NCBI GenBank assembly: GCA_903918045.1
Contig: CAIXCY010000064.1
Location: forward strand, 1 to 64,000
Direction: 5' to 3'
Length of the DNA stretch: 64,000 bases
Origin: an uncultured Bacteroidia bacterium
GTDB taxonomy: Bacteria; Bacteroidota; Bacteroidia; Bacteroidales; Prolixibacteraceae
Numbering within the stretch: the first letter of the stretch is position 1; each line of letters starts with the position of its first letter. The notes under the pieces are model-generated. The model made no database searches and was not told the origin of the DNA. It saw only the letters and a list, made by a program, of their open reading frames with translations. A program made the position numbers and the translations under genes. This document shows positions 34,194 to 43,397 of the stretch, one piece after another.

Positions 34194-35684
34194 TTAGTTT
34201 TCAATAAATTTATCCAGGTTCTTTTGCCAGATTTGGTAGGCCTGATTCACCTTATCCTGTTCAGAGAGGTTCGGCTCAACGATGTCAAGTTTTTTGAGGC
34301 CGGCGAAGGCTTCATCAAATGAGGCATAATACCCGGCACCCACTCCTGCACCCCGCGCTGCTCCTGCAGAGCCATCTGTATTGTAGAGTTCAATGGTAAC
34401 TCCGGCTATATTGGCCAGTGTTTCACGGAATACCGGACTAAGAAACATATTTGCCTTACCGGCCCTGATCACCTTTGCCTCAATTCCTATCCCTTTCAGA
34501 ATATCCATTCCATATTTAAATGAGAATACGATTCCCTCCTGAGCTGCGCGAAACAGATGTCGCTGGTCATGTCTGTTAAAATCGACTCCGCACATTTGTG
34601 CTCCAATATTGCGGTTTCCTAAAACACGCTCGGCTCCGTTTCCGAACGGAAGGATGGAAAGTCCGTCGGAACCTGCAGGAACAGCAGCTGCCATGGCGTT
34701 CATCTGCTCATAAGAATAGCTCTTATTACCGGCGTTTTTATTCATCCAGGAATTCAGAATACCGGTTCCGTTAATGCAAAGCAAAACACCTAAACGATCA
34801 GCAGCACCAGAATGGTTCACATGGGCAAAAGTATTAACCCGCGACTGAGGATCGTATTTCACCTCACCACTGACGCCATAAACCACACCGGATGTACCGG
34901 CGGTTGCTGCAATCTCACCCGGATTCAAAACATTAAGCGACAATGCATTGTTTGGCTGGTCACCCGCCCTGTAAGCGACAGGAATACCTGGTTTCAATCC
35001 AAGTTCACCGGCCACTGTGGCTGAAACATGGCCCTGAATCCCAAAAGTATCAACCAGTTCGGGTATAAGTTCCTTGCGGAAGCCGTAGTAATCGAGAACA
35101 AGATCAGAAACTGCATTCTTCCTGAAATCCCAGAACATCCCTTCCGAAAGTCCGGAGGCTGTTGTTCTGATTTCTCCCGTAAGTTTCATCGCGATAAAAT
35201 CACCCGGAAGCATTATTTTATCAATCTTTTCATAAACAGATGGTTCATTCTCTTTTACCCATTTCAGTTTGGATGCAGTAAAGTTTCCGGGGGAATTGAG
35301 CAAAGAATTCAGGCATGCCTGGTTCCCAATCTCCATAAAGGCCTTGTTACCGATCTCCGTTGCCCGGCTGTCACACCAGATTATCGAAGGTCGCAGTACC
35401 TGCTGATCCTTGTCGACAATCACAAGTCCATGCATCTGATAGGATATCCCAACAGCGATAATCTGATTTCCGGATATTCTAGCTAACGATTTGGCCTCAA
35501 GAATCGCAAGTTTAAGATTTTCCCACCATAGTTCAGGTTGCTGCTCTGCCCAGCCTGTTTTGGCGGCAATAATTGTCATTTCACTTTTGGGATAAAATGA
35601 AGATCCTGCGATTTCGCCTGTTTCACCATTCAATATGGAAGCCTTAACCGAAGAGCTTCCAATGTCGATTCCTAATAGATACAT
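34194..35684 (-). CDS. xylB: Xylulokinase
   Basis: Phosphorylates D-xylulose to xylulose 5-phosphate for the pentose phosphate pathway. 496 residues of the FGGY family: GIDIGSSSVKASIL at 4-17 for phosphate binding, VGISYQMHGLVIVDKD near 78-93, RPSIIWCDSRAT, ATAGTSGVVYGV near 263-274 and GSAGAARGAGVGAGYY near 445-460. Identity as a xylulokinase rests on the QMHGLV motif and on xylA next door. The 52-base gap to the regulator carries one copy of the putative operator (35714-35723). Confidence 0.96.
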   Translation of the reverse strand: MYLLGIDIGSSSVKASILNGETGEIAGSSFYPKSEMTIIAAKTGWAEQQPELWWENLKLAILEAKSLARISGNQIIAVGISYQMHGLVIVDKDQQVLRPSIIWCDSRATEIGNKAFMEIGNQACLNSLLNSPGNFTASKLKWVKENEPSVYEKIDKIMLPGDFIAMKLTGEIRTTASGLSEGMFWDFRKNAVSDLVLDYYGFRKELIPELVDTFGIQGHVSATVAGELGLKPGIPVAYRAGDQPNNALSLNVLNPGEIAATAGTSGVVYGVSGEVKYDPQSRVNTFAHVNHSGAADRLGVLLCINGTGILNSWMNKNAGNKSYSYEQMNAMAAAVPAGSDGLSILPFGNGAERVLGNRNIGAQMCGVDFNRHDQRHLFRAAQEGIVFSFKYGMDILKGIGIEAKVIRAGKANMFLSPVFRETLANIAGVTIELYNTDGSAGAARGAGVGAGYYASFDEAFAGLKKLDIVEPNLSEQDKVNQAYQIWQKNLDKFIEN

Positions 35685-35713
35685 ACCGGTTTAGAATTGA
35701 ATATTTATATTAA

Positions 35714-35723
35714 ATCTGTTCTG
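35714..35723 (-). promoter_or_regulatory. Putative XylR operator half, xylR-xylB gap
   Basis: CAGAACAGAT on the minus strand, 30 bases before the xylB start. The same 10-mer occurs in the tandem repeat at the xylR promoter. A single copy of ten bases in a short gap is suggestive only. Confidence 0.4.
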
Positions 35724-35737
35724 TTGCATTACGATCA

Positions 35738-36733
35738 TTATAGCGATTCGCGGATTATCAACTCAGTCTGAACCTGAAAATCGAGCTTCGTATTGGACAA
35801 TGCAAACTCCGCTGCCTTTTGTCCCATCAGTTTGAAATCTGTTGAAATGACAGAAATTCCGTCGGAGATAAACTTCTTCATGGGCGTATCGTTGTATGAC
35901 AGGATTCCAAAATCATCCCGTAGCCTGAATTTCTTACTGTTCGCCTGTTCCAGAATTGCTGCGAGGTCAATATCTTCAAAAACCAGGTATACTTTTCCAA
36001 CCTGAATATCGAGCTCTTCTATATTGTATATAACGCTGAATTTCATATTATTATCGTCACAAAACCGATTTATATTCTCAACCGATTCAATGGGATGAAA
36101 CGTATATTCGGGATAAACACATACCAGTTCGTTGTATTTTCGCAAAAGATGCCATCCCGAGATCAAACAGCGGTAAACCGATTCCCCAAAATCCTGGTAA
36201 ACCTTTGCCTGACCAGCCGCAGAATGGATCTGCCAGTCAATAAGAAGCAGTTTATCCGGATCAATCTCTCTTATAATTTCCGGAATATCGGGATGGTTAA
36301 AATTCATAATGATGTATGAATTAAACTTCCCAATACTGTTGCGGATTATTGATTCAAAGAGGTCAAAATTATAATGGTGAAAATTGATGTCAACCATCAC
36401 ATTTCGGGGAAGATTCTGTTTGAAAGAGTTGTATAACACCTCTTTATAGGCTTTAAAGGTATCTAAAAAGAGGAACACCTGTTTTTGGGAACGGGTCACA
36501 AAATAGCCTCTGTTTGGTATCGCCTCAACAATACCTCTGCGCTTTAGTTCTGAATAACTTTTAAATACAGTATCCCGTGATAATCCCGATTCTTTCATCA
36601 GGTCATTGACCGATGGGAGGGCATCCCCTTCACGAAGCATCTTAAAATTGATAGAGCGCAACAGTGCATCAACAAGCTGCTGTACTTTCGATATCCCTGA
36701 GTCCAGATTAGGTTTAAAACTAAATTTTTTCAT
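35738..36733 (-). CDS. GntR-type transcriptional regulator with LacI-like sensor domain, probable xylose regulator
   Basis: I use the ATG at 36733 (331 residues); the frame is open to a TTG at 36775, which would cover the promoter. The N-terminal winged helix has the GntR wording FKMLREGDALPSVNDLMKESGLSRDTVFKSYSELKRRGIVEAIPNRGYFV. The rest is a periplasmic-binding-protein-like sensor (YNFDLFESIIRN, VYLVFEDIDLAAIL, ISVISTDFKLMGQKAAEFAL). Such GntR/LacI hybrids control sugar genes in Bacteroidota. As first gene of the xylose operon it presumably represses it until xylose binds. A repeat at its promoter suggests autoregulation. Confidence 0.88.
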   Translation of the reverse strand: MKKFSFKPNLDSGISKVQQLVDALLRSINFKMLREGDALPSVNDLMKESGLSRDTVFKSYSELKRRGIVEAIPNRGYFVTRSQKQVFLFLDTFKAYKEVLYNSFKQNLPRNVMVDINFHHYNFDLFESIIRNSIGKFNSYIIMNFNHPDIPEIIREIDPDKLLLIDWQIHSAAGQAKVYQDFGESVYRCLISGWHLLRKYNELVCVYPEYTFHPIESVENINRFCDDNNMKFSVIYNIEELDIQVGKVYLVFEDIDLAAILEQANSKKFRLRDDFGILSYNDTPMKKFISDGISVISTDFKLMGQKAAEFALSNTKLDFQVQTELIIRESL

Positions 36734-36752
36734 GCACCAAAAATCGAAGATC

Positions 36753-36780
36753 ATCTGTTCTGATCCGTTCTGCAAACTTA
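36753..36780 (-). promoter_or_regulatory. xylR promoter -7 element with tandem 10-bp repeats
   Basis: On the minus strand TAAGTTTG (36773-36780) is followed at once by CAGAACGGAT (36763-36772) and CAGAACAGAT (36753-36762), two direct repeats differing at one base. They cover the expected transcription start, where a bound repressor would block the promoter. The start codon is 20 bases further. Confidence 0.5.
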
Positions 36781-36929
36781 ATCTTTTATTTATGTGGCAG
36801 GATTATTTTTTTGATGTTATTAAACATGTAATTATTGGGTAAGGGGAAAGATATCCTATTATCTGCGTGTATCAAACCATCAAAAATCGCGTATCTTTAT
36901 ACTATTCCAACTGAATAATAAAAACTGCC

Positions 36930-37706
36930 ATGAAAAGTTTAAGACTGATGCGATTTATGTTAATCATCCTCATTCTGACTGGTTTAAAAATGAGTTTGAG
37001 AGGTCAGATTATTCCTGAAAAGAGAACCAAATCTATTTTTGTCACCGGGGTAACTTTTGACAGTAATACGAAAGAGCCGTTATCGGGAGCCAGCTTTCGG
37101 GTTAACCACCAAAAAGGGTTTGTTACAAATGAAACGGGGCGTTTTTCATTTTATGGATTTCCTAACGATACGATCGTTTTCACCTATTTGGGATACAGTC
37201 CGACAGTCCTTATTGTTCCTGACTCACTAAAATCTGAAGAGTATGTTATGGGGGTTTTTATGCGGGAGCAGGCTGTAAAATTAGCCGAAATAATTATTTT
37301 ACGAAGAATAGGTTCATCCTCCATGATGATTACTCAGGTAAAAACGGATCAACAGACCATGAATATTGCACAAAACAATGTTGATAAAGCTGTAGTTGAA
37401 GGTTTAACCCAGGCGCCCAAAGTATACGACGCAGATATGAATACGCGACAAACGATGCGAACCATTCAAATGCGCAATGAATATAATGGGATGCTGGTTA
37501 CCCCTGAAAACGCAGTCGGATTATCTACCATGAACTACAAAACATTCAATGTGGTCTACGGGACACCGATTGTCTCTCCTGGTAAAATCTCACGGGAGAT
37601 GATTTCAAATAATGAAAGTTCGCTGTTGCTAAAGCATTTTGAAGCTTTTCAAAAGTCGCTACCCATACCTGAAGCCGCAGATACAATTGTGAAAAATTTG
37701 AGGTAA
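36930..37706 (+). CDS. Exported protein with carboxypeptidase-regulatory-like domain
   Basis: 258 residues with a signal peptide (RLMRFMLIILILTGLKMSLRGQ) and one carboxypeptidase-regulatory-like beta-sandwich at about 37-105 (IFVTGVTFDSNTKEPLSGASFRVN to FSFYGFPNDTIVFTYLGYSPTVLIV). The remainder, to 258, is helical and polar, and I do not recognise it. The domain is the one found at the start of TonB receptors, but no plug or barrel follows. It is probably periplasmic or attached to the outer membrane. It is divergent from the xylose regulator and there is no functional hint from neighbours. Confidence 0.75.
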   Translation: MKSLRLMRFMLIILILTGLKMSLRGQIIPEKRTKSIFVTGVTFDSNTKEPLSGASFRVNHQKGFVTNETGRFSFYGFPNDTIVFTYLGYSPTVLIVPDSLKSEEYVMGVFMREQAVKLAEIIILRRIGSSSMMITQVKTDQQTMNIAQNNVDKAVVEGLTQAPKVYDADMNTRQTMRTIQMRNEYNGMLVTPENAVGLSTMNYKTFNVVYGTPIVSPGKISREMISNNESSLLLKHFEAFQKSLPIPEAADTIVKNLR

Positions 37707-37791
37707 ACCCAAGAATAGGAGATCAGGAAATTAGGCTATTAGACTTATAGGCTATCAGGCAAAAATCTGACAGATTTATAACCATCAGGGA

Positions 37792-38703
37792 CTAATGCCT
37801 GACAAACAACGCCTTAAGAATATGCCAGACCATCCCCGGGTTTTCTTTAAGCCTACGTGTTGAATATCCAAACCATTGCTTTCCATATGGTACATACACC
37901 CTGAGTCGATGGCCTTTTGCAATGATAGACCTCCTCAATTGAGGCGTTACTCCAAATAGCATCTGGAATTCGTACTTATCTTTCGGTATTTTCAGCTCAT
38001 CGATTAGTTCATAAGACTTATCAATCAGATATTTGTCATGAGTTGCAATTCCTGCATAGATTCCGTTTGTAAGCATAAATCGCAAATCTTCGAGATAATG
38101 ATCCCTGATCTCCTGGTGCCCCTTGTATGCTACATGAATCGGCTCTATATAAATCCCTTTGCAAAGTCTGAAATTCAGGGGAGCCGAAGCGGTATTTAAA
38201 TCCATAAGACTTTTAACATCATCGAGTGTTCTGCGCATATAGGCCTGAACGACCAATCCGACCCTGGCAGGAAATTCTTTTTTTAACCGTCTGAAAAGTT
38301 CAATTTCAATAGAGGTACATTCTGAATCCTCCATGTCAATCCGGATCGAAGTGTCGCATTTATCGGCCACATCAACCACTTCCCGAAGATTTCTGTAGCA
38401 CGATTCCTGATCAATAAGGAGTCCGAACATGGATGGTTTAACCGAAAAATTACCGTCAACCCGTTCGAATGTGAACCTTTCAATCAAATCGATATATTGC
38501 TCTTTGTAATGTTCCGCCTCCTGCAGATTTTTGACGTATTCTCCAAGTAAGTCGACAGTGACCAACGCCCCTTCGATGTTCAACTTACGCGATTCTGAAA
38601 GCGCATCGTTAATATATTGACCTGATATATAGCGTTTTGAAAAAATCCAAACGAGCCTTTCAGGGAAGTATGGAAGCATTTTTGCAATTAATTGATTAAT
38701 CAT
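37792..38703 (-). CDS. Proline dehydrogenase
   Basis: A stand-alone FAD-dependent proline oxidase of 303 residues, the length of monofunctional bacterial PRODH. It passes electrons to the quinone pool and makes pyrroline 5-carboxylate for PruA. Visible parts are GALVTVDLLGEYV, VKPSMFGLLID near 91-101, IRIDMEDSECTSIEIELFRRL, VGLVVQAYMRRTLDDV, NFRLCKGIYIEPIHVAY and the C-terminal FQMLFGV-PQLRRSI and LRVYVPYGKQWFGYSTRRLKENP. The last includes the conserved double Arg that grips proline. pruA is about 9 kb away on the same strand. Confidence 0.93.
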   Translation of the reverse strand: MINQLIAKMLPYFPERLVWIFSKRYISGQYINDALSESRKLNIEGALVTVDLLGEYVKNLQEAEHYKEQYIDLIERFTFERVDGNFSVKPSMFGLLIDQESCYRNLREVVDVADKCDTSIRIDMEDSECTSIEIELFRRLKKEFPARVGLVVQAYMRRTLDDVKSLMDLNTASAPLNFRLCKGIYIEPIHVAYKGHQEIRDHYLEDLRFMLTNGIYAGIATHDKYLIDKSYELIDELKIPKDKYEFQMLFGVTPQLRRSIIAKGHRLRVYVPYGKQWFGYSTRRLKENPGMVWHILKALFVRH

Positions 38704-38856
38704 TTTTTCAGCCGATTTGCTTATGTTTTATTTTCCGGTAATGGGATTAAAAGTAGAGCGAGGAATCGTACTGATCTATGATGTTTATCAATACAAAAGA
38801 TCAATTTAAATGATTTTTCTCAGCCAAATATTCAACTGAAACAAATATTGACAGAG

Positions 38857-38907
38857 TTGCTTTTACGTCGAGTTTTCAATTATATTTGTACCTCAAAATA
38901 TTTGAGG
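38857..38907 (+). promoter_or_regulatory. Promoter and 5' inverted repeat of the OmpH-like gene
   Basis: TTG (38857-38859), 21 bases and TATATTTG (38881-38888) form a standard Bacteroidota promoter. CCTCAAAATATTTGAGG (38891-38907, 7-3-7 perfect) begins right after it, near the transcription start. Its right arm carries the GAGG of the purine-rich GAGGAGA that precedes the start codon by about 10-20 bases. Confidence 0.6.
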
Positions 38908-38921
38908 AGAAAGAAACATAA

Positions 38922-39521
38922 ATGCTTTATATGAAGAACTCAACAGTTGTTAATATCGTTTTGGGACTTGCAGTGGCAGGTCTTTATATTATCTACTTTA
39001 GTGGAAACCATAAGGACAAATCAACCCCGCCAAGTAATTCAAATGGGACAAACAATCCGTTATCCATAGCTTATGTGAAAATGGATTCAATGCTCTTCAC
39101 CTATGAACTTGCAAAAAAATTAAACGGCGAATTTGCTGAGAAAAAAGAGACATTCAGGAAAGAATACACCGATAAGCGGATGAAATTCGAAAGGGATGCA
39201 GCCTCATTCCAGGAGAAAGTTCAGCGCGGTGGTTTTTTAACCGAGGAACGGGCAAAACAGGAGCAGGAGCGCCTTGTAGGTCTTCAGCAGGAAATTCAAA
39301 AGCTTGATTATGATCTCACACAGAAATTATCTGAAATGCAGGCGCAGATTAATCAGCAAATTGTGGATAGCATCTCCTCTTATCTGAAGAGTTTTAATGC
39401 AGTAAAAAAATACGACCTGATACTCAATAGTCAAAGCATGCTTGAAGGTTCAGCCCAGTTCAATATTACAAAAGAGGTTACCCAGGGGCTGAATGACCGG
39501 TTCAAATCGTTGTCACGGTAA
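38922..39521 (+). CDS. OmpH/Skp-family periplasmic chaperone-like protein
   Basis: 199 residues. After a membrane anchor or signal stretch (VVNIVLGLAVAGLYIIYFSG, 7-26), the IAYVKMDSMLFTYELAKKLNGEF segment matches the start of the OmpH domain. A long amphipathic coiled coil (about 70-140) with FQEKVQRGGFLTEERAKQEQERLVGLQQEIQKL and a final beta strand YDLILNSQSML complete it. Skp holds unfolded outer-membrane proteins during export. It starts at 38922 or possibly the next ATG at 38931. The first hydrophobic part may stay as an anchor. Confidence 0.88.
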   Translation: MLYMKNSTVVNIVLGLAVAGLYIIYFSGNHKDKSTPPSNSNGTNNPLSIAYVKMDSMLFTYELAKKLNGEFAEKKETFRKEYTDKRMKFERDAASFQEKVQRGGFLTEERAKQEQERLVGLQQEIQKLDYDLTQKLSEMQAQINQQIVDSISSYLKSFNAVKKYDLILNSQSMLEGSAQFNITKEVTQGLNDRFKSLSR

Positions 39522-39591
39522 ACGGATAAACCTTATCTGTTTGGCTGAGTGGTGGGTGAAAGGAAACGAGTTGACGAAGTGAAGTTTTGTT

Positions 39592-40881
39592 ATGAATATT
39601 TTTCAGCGGTACATCAACCAGCAAAACAATCAATATGTTCAATATCTGGACCGACCGGCAACAAAAAGCACTATTTTTGTTGTTATACCCTGCTATGACG
39701 AACCGGATATCGTAACTACGCTTAATTCACTTGCCAATTCCATTCCACCTAAGGGGTCAGTGACTGTTTTAATTGTAGTCAATGATGCCGAAAATTCTGC
39801 TCCAAAGGTTGTGGAGAGAAATATTCTGACCCTTAAATCAATCACAGAATGGCGTTCTCTTCAACCAGATGTTTATTTTCAGGTGCAGCTTTTATATGCC
39901 CATGCACTTCCATCAAAATGGGCAGGGGTAGGATGGGCGCGTAAGCTGGGAATGGATGAAGCGGTCCGTCAAATCGCCAATAATGGCTTTTCAGATGGGA
40001 TTATAGTCTCTCTCGATGCCGATTGTACCGTATCATCCAATTACCTTCATGCTATTGAAGGTGCATTTAATCAAAATCCGAAAACCAATTTTTTCCTTAT
40101 AAACTTCGAACACCCCCTTGACGCCTGTGCGTTGGATGCCTCAATCCGGGAGGGTATTATCCGGTATGAGCTTCACATGCGATATTACAGAAATGCACTG
40201 CAATGGAGCGGATATCCACATGCAATACACACTGTTGGCTCGAGTTTTGCATTAAAAGCCTCCGCCTATGTCAAACAGGGGGGAATGAACCGGAGAAAGG
40301 CTGGTGAAGACTTCTATTTTTTACATAAGCTCATACTGCTTGATCATTATGGAAATATTCATAATGCCACAGTCTATCCGGCATCCCGTATATCTGACAG
40401 GGTTCCGTTTGGTACCGGTGCCGCCCTGAAAAAGTGGGAAGAAGGAAGTCCTGAGTTGAATACCACCTATTCACTCGAAGCTTTTTGTCATTTGAAGCCT
40501 TTATTTAATTCGGTTTCGGCATATTGGTCAATGGAGAATGCAGAATTAGAGAATTCCCTCACCAAATTTCATCCAATTCTTCAATTTTTTTGCAATACTT
40601 CACTGTTGATCAGCCAGCTAATAGAACTTAGGAGTAATTGTTCAAATGCCCGCGTATTTATCCGACGGTTTTTCCACCAGTTCAATGCATTTTGGATTCT
40701 AAAATACCTCAATTTTGCGCACGAAAATTCGCTGACCCGTAATGAACTAAGCTCAGAGAGCCGAAAACTGCTGTATAACCTTGGGATTGAAACAGATCAG
40801 GATTCATCACTTGAAGAACTCCTTCGGATTTACAGGAAACTGGATAGGGAAATAACGAATAATAGCGACAGTCAATGCTAA
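39592..40881 (+). CDS. Family 2 glycosyltransferase
   Basis: 429 residues. The GT-A nucleotide-sugar domain opens with IFVVIPCYDEPDIVTTLNSLA near 28-48, has VSLDADCTVSSNYL (a DxD motif) near 140-153, and HTVGSSFALKASAYVKQGGMNRRKAGEDFYFLHKL, which is the acceptor/GEDF-like catalytic region. No membrane segments are apparent, so it is cytosolic. Donor and acceptor are unknown. It lies at the head of an envelope sugar cluster (PAP2, GT39, GT2), though 162 bases and a likely promoter separate it from the rest. Confidence 0.85.
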   Translation: MNIFQRYINQQNNQYVQYLDRPATKSTIFVVIPCYDEPDIVTTLNSLANSIPPKGSVTVLIVVNDAENSAPKVVERNILTLKSITEWRSLQPDVYFQVQLLYAHALPSKWAGVGWARKLGMDEAVRQIANNGFSDGIIVSLDADCTVSSNYLHAIEGAFNQNPKTNFFLINFEHPLDACALDASIREGIIRYELHMRYYRNALQWSGYPHAIHTVGSSFALKASAYVKQGGMNRRKAGEDFYFLHKLILLDHYGNIHNATVYPASRISDRVPFGTGAALKKWEEGSPELNTTYSLEAFCHLKPLFNSVSAYWSMENAELENSLTKFHPILQFFCNTSLLISQLIELRSNCSNARVFIRRFFHQFNAFWILKYLNFAHENSLTRNELSSESRKLLYNLGIETDQDSSLEELLRIYRKLDREITNNSDSQC

Positions 40882-41018
40882 TTAATCCTAAATCCAGGTT
40901 TTAAAGTTTCCGAAGGTGCTATAATTTAAAATTGACCTATCTGCCTGCTTTATTCCCCTTTTATTTGAAAAAATCCAATATTTGACCATTTTGAAACAAT
41001 TCTGAAATAATAGGATGC

Positions 41019-41026
41019 TATATTTG
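41019..41026 (+). promoter_or_regulatory. -7 element before the PAP2-GT39-GT2 genes
   Basis: TATATTTG at 41019-41026, 18 bases before the start codon. TTTG lies at 40990-40993, giving a spacer of 25 bases, longer than usual, so only the -7 half is convincing. Confidence 0.4.
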
Positions 41027-41043
41027 CAAATTATTTTTTAACA

Positions 41044-41739
41044 ATGGATTTAAATTTAAATCAATCATCCTCGGGAATAGTTATGCGGAATAGTCTCAGT
41101 TTTCTAATCCCATATCTCTTTATTTCTGCTGTAATTATCGCTCTTTTAGTAAGCTATGGTAATACCGAGCTATTTCTGCATATTAATAGTTACCATTCTG
41201 CATTTGGTGATTTTCTCTTTTTCTACCTCACCAATTTAGGTGACGGGGTCGTTGCAGCTTTACTCATCCTTGTATTACTATGGATTTCCTTTCGGGAAGC
41301 ACTGACTTTCCTTTTAATAACTCTGGCCATAACCATTATTGTCAATATATTAAAAGATCATATTTTCCCTGAACTGGATCGCCCTGCCTCCTATTTCAGT
41401 GGGTTGGAGGTGCTGCACCTTGTACCTGGCTACGACCCGCCGACACTAAGTACCTTTCCATCAGGCCATACTGCTACAGCCTTTAGTGTTGGTCTTTACC
41501 TTTCATTTCTAATTAAAAACCGTGCAGTAAAATTTTTGTTATTCGTTTTAGCCGTTGGAGTTGGATATTCCAGAATGTATCTTGCCGCCCATTTCCCGCT
41601 CGACGTACTGGCAGGAGCAGCCATCGGTGTGTTTACAACCTTAATATGTTTTGATATTGGCCGGTTGTTTAAAAGTGAATGGATAGACAAAAAGATTCTT
41701 TACATGCCTAAAATTTTCGCCAGAGAAAAAATTGTATGA
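41044..41739 (+). CDS. PAP2-family membrane phosphatase
   Basis: 231 residues with about six membrane segments. The three-part phosphatase signature is present: KDHIFPELDRP near 106-116, PSGHTATAFS near 142-151 and SRMYLAAHFPLDVLAGAAIG near 177-196. Such enzymes remove phosphate from undecaprenyl pyrophosphate, lipid A or phosphatidyl lipids on the periplasmic face. The next gene overlaps its stop codon (ATGA), so it works with a lipid-linked-sugar transferase, possibly making room for a new substituent on lipid A. Confidence 0.88.
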   Translation: MDLNLNQSSSGIVMRNSLSFLIPYLFISAVIIALLVSYGNTELFLHINSYHSAFGDFLFFYLTNLGDGVVAALLILVLLWISFREALTFLLITLAITIIVNILKDHIFPELDRPASYFSGLEVLHLVPGYDPPTLSTFPSGHTATAFSVGLYLSFLIKNRAVKFLLFVLAVGVGYSRMYLAAHFPLDVLAGAAIGVFTTLICFDIGRLFKSEWIDKKILYMPKIFAREKIV

Positions 41740-43397
41740 TTAAAAATATCCCGTTAGAAACACGTTTAAGGGTTTTAATAGTGTTTATAGGTCTGCTCTT
41801 ATTTTTACCCTTTAATGGATTAATTCATTTATTCGATTGGGATGAAATCAATTTTGCAGAGTCGGCGCGTGAGATGCTGGTTTCCGGTAATTACAATACG
41901 GTAAGCATCAACTTTGTCCCTTTTTGGGAAAAACCACCACTTTTTATATGGATGCAGGTGATAAGCATGAAATTCTTTGGGATTAATGAATTTGCAGCCC
42001 GGTTTCCCAATGCAATTTGTGGTGTTGTGACGTTGTTACTCCTTTTTGAAATTGGAAAACGTTTAAGAGACTACAAGTTTGGATTAGTCTGGGCACTCGC
42101 ATACGGAGGATCCATTTTACCCTTTTTATACTTTAAATCAGGTATTATAGACCCCTGGTTCAACCTTTTTATCTTCTCTTCGCTCTATTTTGCTTTCCTC
42201 TATTTCAAACAACGGGAACTAAACCACAGTGGTTATTTCAAGGTAATCCTCTCTGCCGCGATCCTTGGCCTGGCCGTTTTAACCAAAGGACCGGTAGCAA
42301 TAATATTATTCGGAGCTTCACTCTTGATCTTCGTACTACTGACAGGTAAACTAAAACTTGTAAGGTGGGTTGATATCCTAATATTCACCGTGGTTTTAAT
42401 CCTTTCTGGAGGGGCTTATCATATTTATCAGTTATTGGCCGGGAATTCACAACTGGTATACGATTTTTTTAAATATCAGATTCGGCTGATGAAAACGGAG
42501 GATGCCGGACACGGCGGAAGTATTTTGTACCATCCAATAGTCTTGTTTATAGGTGTATTCCCGGCATCAATTTTCGCCCTTAAGGTATTCTTCAAAAAAG
42601 AGCCTTTAAACGACGATTTCCGCAGGCTAATGATCATCCTCTTTTTAGTTGTTTTGATTATCTTTTCATTGGTTCAGACCAAGATTGTCCATTACAGCTC
42701 ACTTTGCTATTTCCCGCTTAGCTATCTGGCGGCCGTTTCGATCTATGAAATATGCTTTAACGGAGCTACCCTAGGGAGAGTGAGTAAGATCCTTCTGCTG
42801 GTTGTAGGTATTTTTTATACACTGATTCCAGGACTTCTTCAGTTGGTTGCCACTGTTATTCCGCCCGATATTTTAAAACGGTTTATCCATGATGACTTTG
42901 CAATTGCCTGCATAGACCGAACAATTACCTGGAGCGGGATTGAGTTCCTAATTGGTATATTTTTTGGAGCAGCGCTTCTGTTTGCCGTACTTTACTGGAA
43001 GGGGATCAGGCAAATGATCACAATTTTAGTGAGTAGTGTGTTGTTTGTTTTTATGCTTATGATATTTATTGTACCAAAGATTGAGAAATATTCTCAGGGA
43101 CCGGCAATTACATTTATTCAACGATTTAAAGACAAGCCTGTTTGGGTTTCCACACTTGGCTATTTCAGTTATGCCCCGTTCTTCTACTCAAATAAAATGG
43201 CAAGATCCTGCCAGGATTGTAACGAAGAGGAGTTCCTTCTGCATGGCACCACTGACCGTGATGTTTATTTTGTGACAAAAACCACTGCTTTGCAATTGAT
43301 TACCGATCAAAATCCACAGCTTGATATTATTGAGAAAAAAGGTGGATTTGTTTTGCTTAAAAGAAATGATAAAAAGATAATACATGATACTAAATAA
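41736..43397 (+). CDS. ArnT-like GT39/GT83 membrane glycosyltransferase
   Basis: 553 residues with about eleven to twelve membrane segments. The first periplasmic loop has WDEINFAESAREMLVSGNYNTVSINFVPFWEKPPLFIWMQV, the DE motif and PPL pattern typical of ArnT/PMT-type enzymes that use polyprenyl-phosphate sugars. The C-terminal part is a soluble periplasmic domain. It transfers a sugar to lipid A or another envelope acceptor. Its start overlaps the PAP2 stop by four bases and its end overlaps the next GT2 gene by 14 bases, so all three are translationally coupled. Confidence 0.88.
   Translation: MIKNIPLETRLRVLIVFIGLLLFLPFNGLIHLFDWDEINFAESAREMLVSGNYNTVSINFVPFWEKPPLFIWMQVISMKFFGINEFAARFPNAICGVVTLLLLFEIGKRLRDYKFGLVWALAYGGSILPFLYFKSGIIDPWFNLFIFSSLYFAFLYFKQRELNHSGYFKVILSAAILGLAVLTKGPVAIILFGASLLIFVLLTGKLKLVRWVDILIFTVVLILSGGAYHIYQLLAGNSQLVYDFFKYQIRLMKTEDAGHGGSILYHPIVLFIGVFPASIFALKVFFKKEPLNDDFRRLMIILFLVVLIIFSLVQTKIVHYSSLCYFPLSYLAAVSIYEICFNGATLGRVSKILLLVVGIFYTLIPGLLQLVATVIPPDILKRFIHDDFAIACIDRTITWSGIEFLIGIFFGAALLFAVLYWKGIRQMITILVSSVLFVFMLMIFIVPKIEKYSQGPAITFIQRFKDKPVWVSTLGYFSYAPFFYSNKMARSCQDCNEEEFLLHGTTDRDVYFVTKTTALQLITDQNPQLDIIEKKGGFVLLKRNDKKIIHDTK

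Noticed and set aside
37763-37777. AAATCTG-A-CAGATTT palindrome between convergent genes
   Set aside because: Perfect but only 7 bp with a one-base centre and no T-run; it is too weak to call a terminator with confidence.
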